From an uncultured Collinsella sp. (lineage in GTDB: Bacteria > Actinomycetota > Coriobacteriia > Coriobacteriales > Coriobacteriaceae): 18,741 nucleotides of DNA. The notes beneath the pieces were generated by a model. It searched no databases and was not told the DNA's origin. It saw only the letters and a program-made list of their open reading frames with translations. Numbering within the stretch: the first letter of the stretch is position 1; each line of letters opens with the position of its first letter. Positions 12,456-18,741 of the stretch are shown piece after piece. The DNA is taken from contig CATZKS010000029.1 of the NCBI GenBank assembly GCA_958421035.1, forward strand, positions 1 to 18,741, read 5' to 3'. The translations under genes were made by a program, and so were the position numbers.

Positions 12456-15230
12456 GTGAGTCTCGGCAGCAAACTATCCAATGCAAAGGTGTCCTTTGCG
12501 ATATTTAAGCGCGACATTAAGCGACTGCTTGTGAACCCCGTCGCCCTGGTGGTTACCCTAGGCGTGTGCGTTATTCCCTCGCTGTATGCCTGGTATAACA
12601 TCGTGGCAAACTGGGATCCGTATGGAAACACCCAAGGCATCAAGATTGCTATCGCCAACAACGATCGAGGCACCCAAAACGACTTGGTGGGTGAGCTCAA
12701 CGCTGGCGACAAAGTGGTCGACCAGCTCAAGGAGAATCATCAGTTGGGCTGGACGTTCGTCGACTCGACGGCCGATGCCAAGGAGGGCGTCGAGAGCGGC
12801 GAGTACTATGCCGCTATCGTGATTCCCAAGAACTTCTCGGATAACCTGGTTTCGATGCTCGACGGCAACTACCATCAGCCCAAGCTCACGTACTACGTCA
12901 ATGAGAAGAAGAGCGCCATTGCGCCCAAGGTTACCGATACCGGTGCAAACACCATCGAGGAGCAGATCAACTCGGAATTTGTCTCTACGGTAGGCAAGAC
13001 TGTTGCCGGTATCGCCAAGGATGCCGGTGTCGATTTAAAGGACAAGGCAACCCAGACTCAGGACTCGCTGGCAAGTTCGGTGTCCGAGGCGTCCGACACC
13101 TTGGGCGAGGTGCGCGATTCGATTGGCGATATGAATGCCGCCATCGATAAGACGAGCGGCGCTATCGCCTCGGCTGATGCGGCACTTGCCGGCTTGCAAG
13201 GCCAGGCACCGTCGCTGACGCAGGCGATCTCCCAGGGCAACGACCTGCTGAGCGAAGCTCGCACCACGGCGGGCAACTCCATCACCTCGCTCTCCAAGGC
13301 GCTCTCGGAAGGCAGCCTTGCGCTCACCAAGACGTCGGCCTCTGCGAACGCTGCCATCGGCAAGCTGACGGGCGCGGTCACATCTACGACCACCCGTATC
13401 GACAACTCGCTCGAGTCTCTTCAAGCGACGATCGACCACAATAAGGCCGTTATCGGGCACTTGGAGATTCTCGCCAATGACACGTCGACAGGTTCCGAGG
13501 AAATTGACGCGCGCATTGTATCGACCATCGATTTGCTTCGAGAGCAGAATGAAAAGCTTCAGAGCATCAAGGACGGTCTGTCCGCGCAGTCGAGCGCCAT
13601 GGCGAATGACGCAGCGGCTGTTTCGGGTGCCAGTGACGCTATCAATAACGCAATTCATACCGGTGCGACCAACCTTGGCCAAGCCCAGACGGACTTGGGC
13701 CAAAACGCGCTGCCGAAGGCCTCGAGCGCGCTCGACTCTTTTGCTGCCGTTTCGGGCGACCTGACCGGTATCGTCTCGGGTATGACACCTACACTTGCAA
13801 ATGCGCGCGGCACGTTGGCGCAGCTTAGCGCTACGCTCGGCCAGGCCAAGACCACGCTGTCCCAGACCGATTCCTCGCTTGCCAAGGTCCAGGACAAGCT
13901 TGCAACCGCCGCCAATGACATCGCGGCGCTGCAGACCTCCGAGTCCATGGGCGAGCTGGCCGATCTGATGGGCGTCGATGTCAATGACGTGGCAGATTTC
14001 ATGGCATCTCCGGTTGAGCTCGCGTCCAAGTCGATCTATCCGGTTAAGAGCTTCGGCTCGGGCATTGCCCCGTTCTATACCAACCTGGCGCTTTGGGTGG
14101 GCGGCTACGTGCTTATCGCCATCTACAAGCTCGAGGTCGATCGCGAAGGCATCGGCAGCTTTACCGCGCGTCAGGGCTACTTTGGCCGCTGGTTGCTCCT
14201 GGTGATCCTGGGCGCGTTGCAGGCCATCATCGTTACGGTAGGCGATCTGGTGATTGGCGTGCAGTGCGTCAGCCCGCTGCTGTTCGTGCTGGGCGGCATC
14301 GCCATTTCGTTCACCTACGTCAATATCATCTATGCGCTGTCCACCACGTTTAAGCATATCGGCAAGGCTATCGGCGTCATTCTCGTCATCGTGCAGATCC
14401 CGGGTTCGTCGGGCATGTACCCCATCGAGATGATGCCCGGCTTCTTCCAGTGGCTGCACCCGCTGCTGCCCTTTACCTACGGCATCAATCTGCTGCGCGA
14501 GACGGTCGGCGGCATGTATTCGTTCAACTACCTGTTCAACCTGTGCATTCTGGGCGTGTTCTTGATCGTGGCGCTCTTTATCGGCCTGCAGCTGCGTCCG
14601 CTGCTGCTCAACCTTAACCTGCTCTTTGATAAGCAGCTTTCCACGACGGGCCTCATGATCTGCGAGTCCAACGACCTGCCGCGCCAGCGCTATTCGCTGC
14701 GCACGGCCATGCGCGTCATGCTCGATTCCGATTCGTACCGTCGCGAGCTGCTCGATCATGCCGTGGCGTTTGAGCATCGCTACCCGTACTACATCAAGGG
14801 CGGTTTTGCTGCCGTGGTAGGCGTGCAGGTCCTGCTCTTTGTGCTCTCGACGGTGCTCGATATCGACAATAACGGCAAGATTATCCTGCTCGTTATCTGG
14901 ATCATTTCGGTTATCGCCATCTGTGGCTGGCTCATCAACATCGAGTACATCCGTGCGAGCCTCAATACCCAGATGCGTATCTCGGCGCTTTCGGACGAGG
15001 ACCTTCGCCGCGAGATGCGCGAGCACACGGCTGCCATCCCTGCTGCCCGTCGCATGTTTGGTCTCAACGCCAGCGAGCGGGGCACCAAGGACAGCGAACA
15101 GCCCACGAGCCGTCTGCCGCATATCGGTGCGCATCGTAAGGCTCAAGATGTCGACGACGTTGACAACGTAAGCGGAAACGACGGGGACACCACCCCGCTT
15201 GGCAAGCACTCTAAAGGAGGTGAGGCATAA
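12456..15230 (+). CDS. YhgE/Pip-family membrane protein 1 (ABC-2-like, extended C terminus)
   Basis: Large integral membrane protein (924 residues from GTG 12456) of the family that includes Lactococcus phage-infection protein Pip and B. subtilis YhgE. Membrane helix 1 (about 29-49) is followed by the hallmark YAWYNI...WDPYGNT (44-59). A long extracytoplasmic region to about 535 is rich in Ala, Ser, Asp and predicted coiled coil. Then an ABC-2-type bundle of about five or six helices (about 538-712) contains VQIPGSSGMYPIEMMP. Unlike the second copy, it continues for about 200 residues with two more helices (about 783-803, 808-830) and a charged tail. Start choice is uncertain: the ATG at 12405 is in a hairpin, ATG 12441 has no spaced ribosome site, and GTG 12456 has GGATGG seven bases upstream. 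Function is unknown; no ATPase partner or WXG100 protein is nearby. Confidence 0.88.
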   Translation: MSLGSKLSNAKVSFAIFKRDIKRLLVNPVALVVTLGVCVIPSLYAWYNIVANWDPYGNTQGIKIAIANNDRGTQNDLVGELNAGDKVVDQLKENHQLGWTFVDSTADAKEGVESGEYYAAIVIPKNFSDNLVSMLDGNYHQPKLTYYVNEKKSAIAPKVTDTGANTIEEQINSEFVSTVGKTVAGIAKDAGVDLKDKATQTQDSLASSVSEASDTLGEVRDSIGDMNAAIDKTSGAIASADAALAGLQGQAPSLTQAISQGNDLLSEARTTAGNSITSLSKALSEGSLALTKTSASANAAIGKLTGAVTSTTTRIDNSLESLQATIDHNKAVIGHLEILANDTSTGSEEIDARIVSTIDLLREQNEKLQSIKDGLSAQSSAMANDAAAVSGASDAINNAIHTGATNLGQAQTDLGQNALPKASSALDSFAAVSGDLTGIVSGMTPTLANARGTLAQLSATLGQAKTTLSQTDSSLAKVQDKLATAANDIAALQTSESMGELADLMGVDVNDVADFMASPVELASKSIYPVKSFGSGIAPFYTNLALWVGGYVLIAIYKLEVDREGIGSFTARQGYFGRWLLLVILGALQAIIVTVGDLVIGVQCVSPLLFVLGGIAISFTYVNIIYALSTTFKHIGKAIGVILVIVQIPGSSGMYPIEMMPGFFQWLHPLLPFTYGINLLRETVGGMYSFNYLFNLCILGVFLIVALFIGLQLRPLLLNLNLLFDKQLSTTGLMICESNDLPRQRYSLRTAMRVMLDSDSYRRELLDHAVAFEHRYPYYIKGGFAAVVGVQVLLFVLSTVLDIDNNGKIILLVIWIISVIAICGWLINIEYIRASLNTQMRISALSDEDLRREMREHTAAIPAARRMFGLNASERGTKDSEQPTSRLPHIGAHRKAQDVDDVDNVSGNDGDTTPLGKHSKGGEA

Positions 15231-17420
15231 ATGAAAAACATCCTGCACCTGTTTAAGCGCGATGTCCAAAACGTGTCCCGCTCCGTGATCGGCTTGGTTG
15301 TTGTGATGGGCCTGATCATCGTGCCGTGCCTGTACGCGTGGTTTAACATCGCCGGAAGCTGGGATCCCTACGGCAATACCGGCAACCTTAAAATTGCAGT
15401 GGTCAACACTGACGAGGGCTACGAGAGCGATCTGATTCCCGTCGAGGTCAACGTGGGCGAAAACGTAACCGCCACCCTGCGCGGCAACGAGAACTTCGAC
15501 TGGGTCGTCCTCAACGACCGCGATAAGGCGATTGAGGGCGTTAAGTCGGGCGCATACTATGCGGCCGTTGTTATCCCTAAAAGTTTTAGCGCAGACATGA
15601 TGACGCTCTTCTCGACCGACGTGAAGCACGCCGATATCGAGTTCTATGAGAACCAGAAGGCCAACGCCATCGCACAGATCGTGACCGAGAAGGGCTCGAG
15701 CGCCGTCCAGAGCCAGGTCAACGAGACCTTTACCAAGACCATTACGACTATCGGCCTTAAGACCGTGTCCAGCCTGCTCGACTATATGAGCACCGACCAG
15801 GTGAGCAACTTTATCGCCAATCTGTCCTCTACACTGGGCGATTCGGTCGAGGACCTGCAGGACGTTCAGGCGAGCGCGACGTCACTCGCGGGCATTTTGA
15901 GCTCTACGTCCGATTCGTTGACATCGGCGGGTGGCATGCTCAAGCAGACGGGCACCGTTGATGAGTCGACGAAGCAGCTGATGGAGCACGCCAAGAACGG
16001 AATCAATGATTCCAAGGAAGCGCTCAAGGCCGCCAGCGATGCCGTTGACGCGGCGATTGACGGAAGCGCGGGCTCGTTCGACAACGTGTCCGCCGAGCTT
16101 GCGAAGGCATTCGATGCCGCGAATCAGCATGTTGACCTTACGGTGTCTCAGCTCAACGAAGCCGCAGCGGCGCTCAATACGCGTGCTGACGATATCGATG
16201 CGATGGCCGATCGGCTCCGCAACCTTGCCGACCAGGTGAGTGATGACAAGCTCAAAGACGGCCTCAAGTCCGCTGCGACGTCGCTGGGCAGAATTGCCGC
16301 GGAGTACCGTAACAATGCGAAGGACCTGACGGCGACCGCAAAGTCCCTTTCGGGCAGCATGGCGGAGGTCAACAATTCGCGTGCCGAGGTCGACCAGGCC
16401 ATCGCCGATGCCAAGGCGGGTATCTCGGGTGCCAAGTCCGACTACGATTCTACGTTCTCGGTTAAGGCCAAGGAGCTCAAGAAGACCATTTCGGGCGTTC
16501 TGGATTCCCTGAACGGTATCTCGGGTGACTTGGATAGCGCCGTGAGCGGTCTGACCGACGCCTCTGGTTCGCTCGCGAAGGGTCTCTCCAAGGCTGCAAA
16601 GCTGGTCAACAAGGCTTCCAATCAGCTGGGCGAGGCGTCGGACAAGATCAGTGCCTTTAAGGACGAGCTTGATAGCGCTCTGATCTCGGGTGACCTGGCC
16701 ATGATTAAGACAATGATTGGCAGCGACCCCGAGGGCCTCGCCGTGTCGCTTTCCGGCCCCGTTGCGCTCGATCGCAAGCCGGTCTATCCGATCCGCAACT
16801 ACGGCTCGGCTATGGCGCCGTTCTACACGATTCTGTCGCTATGGGTCGGCTCGATCGTACTGGCGGCCATGATGAAGGTTTCGGTTGACGATGAGCTTAT
16901 CAACGAGCTCATCCCCGTGCGCCTGCACGAGATCTACCTGGGTCGCTACCTGTTCTTTGGCGGTCTGGCTCTGCTGCAGGCAACGCTCGTGTGCGCGGGC
17001 GACATTCTGTTCTTTGGCATCCAGTGCGACAATCCCCTGCAGTTTGTGCTGGCGGGCTGGGTCGCGAGTCTAGTGTTCTCCAATATCGTCTACACGCTTA
17101 CGGTATCGTTTGGAGATATCGGCAAGGCCCTCGCCGTCGTGCTGCTGGTCATGCAGGTCGGCGGTTCGGGCGGTACGTTCCCCATCGAGATGACCGGCCC
17201 CGTGTTCCAGGCGATCTACCCGTTCCTGCCGTTTACTCACGGCATCAACGCCATGCACGCCGCCATGGCCGGTGCCTACCATATGGAGTACTGGATTGAG
17301 CTGGGTATCTTGGCGAGCTACCTGATTCCGTCGCTGGCCCTGGGCGTCGTCTTCCGCCGTCCGGTTATCAAAGCTAACGACTGGATCATCGAAAAGCTGG
17401 AGAGTACTAAATTAATCTAG
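15231..17420 (+). CDS. YhgE/Pip-family membrane protein 2 (ABC-2-like)
   Basis: A 729-residue paralogue of the preceding gene. Its ATG directly follows the first gene's TAA, with a near-perfect AAAGGAGGTGA ribosome site inside that gene, so the two are surely co-translated and probably work together. Membrane helix 1 (about 18-38) leads into YAWFNI...WDPYGNT (36-50). The extracytoplasmic segment (about 50-525) is again a long Ala/Ser/Asp-rich helical region with many SGSL/DS repeats. The C-terminal ABC-2-type bundle (about 530-715) includes VQVGGSGGTFPIEMTGP, matching the first copy's GSSGMYPIEM segment. It ends shortly after the last helix. Likely roles are export or surface display, by analogy with Pip (a phage receptor) and related YueB/EsaA proteins. 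The exact role is unknown. Confidence 0.9.
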   Translation: MKNILHLFKRDVQNVSRSVIGLVVVMGLIIVPCLYAWFNIAGSWDPYGNTGNLKIAVVNTDEGYESDLIPVEVNVGENVTATLRGNENFDWVVLNDRDKAIEGVKSGAYYAAVVIPKSFSADMMTLFSTDVKHADIEFYENQKANAIAQIVTEKGSSAVQSQVNETFTKTITTIGLKTVSSLLDYMSTDQVSNFIANLSSTLGDSVEDLQDVQASATSLAGILSSTSDSLTSAGGMLKQTGTVDESTKQLMEHAKNGINDSKEALKAASDAVDAAIDGSAGSFDNVSAELAKAFDAANQHVDLTVSQLNEAAAALNTRADDIDAMADRLRNLADQVSDDKLKDGLKSAATSLGRIAAEYRNNAKDLTATAKSLSGSMAEVNNSRAEVDQAIADAKAGISGAKSDYDSTFSVKAKELKKTISGVLDSLNGISGDLDSAVSGLTDASGSLAKGLSKAAKLVNKASNQLGEASDKISAFKDELDSALISGDLAMIKTMIGSDPEGLAVSLSGPVALDRKPVYPIRNYGSAMAPFYTILSLWVGSIVLAAMMKVSVDDELINELIPVRLHEIYLGRYLFFGGLALLQATLVCAGDILFFGIQCDNPLQFVLAGWVASLVFSNIVYTLTVSFGDIGKALAVVLLVMQVGGSGGTFPIEMTGPVFQAIYPFLPFTHGINAMHAAMAGAYHMEYWIELGILASYLIPSLALGVVFRRPVIKANDWIIEKLESTKLI

Positions 17421-17446
17421 CGCAACAATGTAAACGCTGATGCTGC

Positions 17447-17599
17447 GGCAATGTCAGCGAGCGAGCCGCATTTGCGCCAAGGTGACGTGAAATGAAAGGG
17501 CGCTGACCTTCTGGTCGCGCCCTTGAAATTGAACGTCAGATTGGTGTGAATGCGGCTCGCGCAGCGTCGGCCGGTCCGCCGTTCGGTAGAACGGCGGAA
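17447..17599 (-). repeat. 153-nt composite hairpin element, copy 2 (inverted)
   Basis: Read on the minus strand from 17599: a 10-bp hairpin with TACC loop (17575-17598), tag CGACGCTGC, an outer stem of 12 bp (17461-17472 with 17549-17560), further pairings CCAA/TTGG (17477-17480 with 17541-17544) and TGACGT/ACGTCA (17483-17488 with 17533-17538), an inner hairpin (17496-17524) capped GACC-AGAA-GGTC with a single bulge, and the right module ending at 17447. Its length equals copy 1. The stems have different bases from copy 1 but pair equally well. It lies 26 nt after the second YhgE stop and faces the YhgE pair, mirroring copy 1. Confidence 0.8.
17496..17524 (+). terminator. Inner hairpin of copy 2, possible terminator of the YhgE operon
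   Basis: AAGGGCGC/GCGCCCTT (17496-17503 with 17517-17524), one bulged T at 17504, then GACC/GGTC with a TTCT loop on the plus strand. The plus-strand tail (TTGAAATTG) is poor in T, so termination is uncertain. Confidence 0.4.
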
Positions 17600-17621
17600 C
17601 AAAACGCTTTAGTGGGCTGGA

Positions 17622-17650
17622 TTGCACGGGTTGCTTGGTTGTTGCTACAG
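17622..17650 (+). promoter_or_regulatory. Promoter of the EamA transporter gene
   Basis: TTGCAC (17622-17627) and TACAGT (17645-17650) are spaced by the ideal 17 nt. The expected transcription start is near 17657, inside the left arm of the terminator-shaped hairpin that follows. Confidence 0.55.
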
Positions 17651-17652
17651 TA

Positions 17653-17687
17653 GCGGGGCGTGCCGGGGGTCCGGCGCGTCCCGTTTT
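17653..17687 (+). terminator. Terminator-shaped hairpin in the EamA gene leader
   Basis: A 13-bp GC-rich stem (17653-17665 with 17670-17682, two wobbles), a GGGT loop and a TTTTT tail form a strong intrinsic terminator. It lies between the best promoter and the start codon at 17760. It may be the end of read-through transcription from the YhgE operon or a leader attenuator. Confidence 0.75.
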
Positions 17688-17759
17688 TATTTGACCATGA
17701 GGCGGCACGCAGCCTTACGCGTGCGGACACCACGCCCAGTTTGAGTGTGAGGATGTTCC

Positions 17760-18741
17760 ATGGCCCAATACGCTGCCAACGAAATCGAAAACTTGCCCGA
17801 TAGCCCTGTTGCTCGCGAGGACCTAGGCGCGGGCGGCACCTCCCGCGGCGCCGGCGCTCGCTCGCCGCTGTTCTGGAAAGTTCTGCTGCTTTCGGTGGCG
17901 ATTATCTGGGGCTACTCCTTTACCACTATGAAGGATGCGCTCGACACCATTCCGGTGTTCGAGCTGCTCTATGTACGCTTTCTGCCCGCAGCGTTGGTCA
18001 TGTTTGCCGTCTTCCACAAGCGCATCATTGCACATTTCAACGCTCGCAACCTGATCGTTGGCCTGAGTATGGGCGTGCTCATGTGGGCGGCCTATGCGTT
18101 GCAGACGGTCGGTCTGGCACATACTACGGCGGGCAAGAATGCTTTTTTGACGGGCACGTACTGCATCCTTGTGCCGTTCGCGAGCTATTTTCTGAGCGGC
18201 GAAAAACTCACCCGCTATAACCTGGGCGCGGCACTGCTGTGCTTGGCGGGCATTGGTTTGGTGGCGCTCGATAGCGTTGAATTCAACATCGGTGACGTCA
18301 TTACGCTGGCGGGTGCGGTCTTTTTCGCCATCCAGATGGCGGTGACTGCCAAGTACGGTCGCAAAATGGACATCAACGTCATCACGTTTTGGATGTTTGT
18401 GGGCAACGGCGTGCTGAGCCTGGCAACGTCGCTGCTATTCGAGACCCAAGCGCCTCTGTCCGTGTGGACGCCGAGCTTTATCACTGCGATGGCGTTTCTC
18501 TCGGTGGGCTGCACATGCGTGGCTCTGCTCATCCAAAACGTCGGCCTGGCGCATGTCCCGGCCTCGACGGGCTCGCTGCTCCTTTCGATGGAGTCGCCTT
18601 CGGGTGTGCTGTTCTCGGTGCTGCTGATGGGGGAGGCGCTCACCTCGCGCCTGCTCGCCGGCTTCGCGCTCATCTTCCTGTCGATTATCTTGAGCGAGAC
18701 TCACTTCGATTTTTTGCGTCGAAAGCCGCGCCCGCAATTGT
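17760..18741 (+). CDS. EamA/DMT-family transporter (partial, runs off the window)
   Basis: Inner-membrane drug/metabolite transporter of the EamA (RhaT/RarD) type; 327 residues are visible with no stop before the window end. A hydrophilic N terminus of about 35 residues is followed by roughly ten hydrophobic helices forming two EamA repeats. Repeat 1 starts at LLLSVAIIWGYSFTTMK, and the second ends with SMESPSGVLFSVLLMGEALT, the usual EamA glutamate motif. LAHTTAGKNAFLTGTYCILVP and LAHVPASTGSLLLSMESP are matching helix segments of the two repeats. Substrate is unknown. GAGG seven bases before the ATG at 17760 supports the start. The leader carries a terminator-shaped hairpin. The last visible residues (RRKPRPQL) look like the C-terminal tail, so little of the gene is missing. 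Confidence 0.9.
   Translation, partial: MAQYAANEIENLPDSPVAREDLGAGGTSRGAGARSPLFWKVLLLSVAIIWGYSFTTMKDALDTIPVFELLYVRFLPAALVMFAVFHKRIIAHFNARNLIVGLSMGVLMWAAYALQTVGLAHTTAGKNAFLTGTYCILVPFASYFLSGEKLTRYNLGAALLCLAGIGLVALDSVEFNIGDVITLAGAVFFAIQMAVTAKYGRKMDINVITFWMFVGNGVLSLATSLLFETQAPLSVWTPSFITAMAFLSVGCTCVALLIQNVGLAHVPASTGSLLLSMESPSGVLFSVLLMGEALTSRLLAGFALIFLSIILSETHFDFLRRKPRPQL

Noticed and set aside
13035..15629. An 864-codon open frame on the minus strand opposite the YhgE genes
   Set aside because: It is antisense to two clear membrane-protein genes. Its translation is rich in Arg, His and Gln with no domain or membrane pattern, as expected from a GC-biased shadow frame.

Overview
This is a GC-rich bacterial chromosome segment, dense with genes. 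The gene content suggests a commensal actinobacterium of the class Coriobacteriia, possibly Collinsella or a relative. The evidence is a VanR/VanS-like pair, tandem YhgE/Pip proteins, an HtpG, a CpsB/C/D module and short '(T)GGGGAC' intergenic repeats. The taxonomic call is inference from memory of such genomes, not a search result. No prophage, insertion sequence, CRISPR array or transposase gene is visible.

Layout. Positions 1-213 hold a tRNA-Ser(GCT), its terminator, an inverted copy of the tRNA T-arm, and the terminator of the next gene. Positions 237-1577 (minus) encode a secreted D-Ala-D-Ala carboxypeptidase. Divergent from it, 1777-3737 encodes a response regulator and sensor kinase whose catalytic parts closely resemble VanR and VanS of glycopeptide resistance. 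No vanH/A/X genes are present, so a role in wall-stress sensing is more likely than classical resistance. Positions 3841-6937 carry a phosphate module: PstB ATPase, PhoB-type regulator and PhoR-type kinase, without pstS, pstC, pstA or phoU. Positions 7133-9197 hold a compact polysaccharide-control operon: chain-length/kinase adaptor CpsC, tyrosine kinase CpsD and PHP-type phosphatase CpsB. A GNAT acetyltransferase (9237-9737) and HtpG/Hsp90 (9940-11964) follow. Positions 12456-17420 encode two tandem YhgE/Pip-family membrane proteins. A drug/metabolite (EamA) transporter starts at 17760 and runs off the right edge.

The most unusual signal is non-coding. The two long gaps flanking the YhgE pair (11965-12455 and 17421-17759) each contain a 153-nt structured element in opposite orientation (12019-12171 plus; 17447-17599 minus). 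The two copies share a 42-nt left module (39/42 identical), a 17-nt right module (16/17) and an inner hairpin capped GACC-AGAA-GGTC. The long stems between these parts differ in sequence but stay self-complementary, the covariation pattern expected of a structure under selection. A further hairpin with the same kind of tetraloop and the same 3' tag CGACGCTGC lies just after htpG. I do not recognise this element.

The membrane and envelope theme is strong (carboxypeptidase, VanRS-like pair, CpsBCD, YhgE pair). Terminator-shaped hairpins also sit between putative promoters and the htpG and eamA start codons, suggesting leader-level control.
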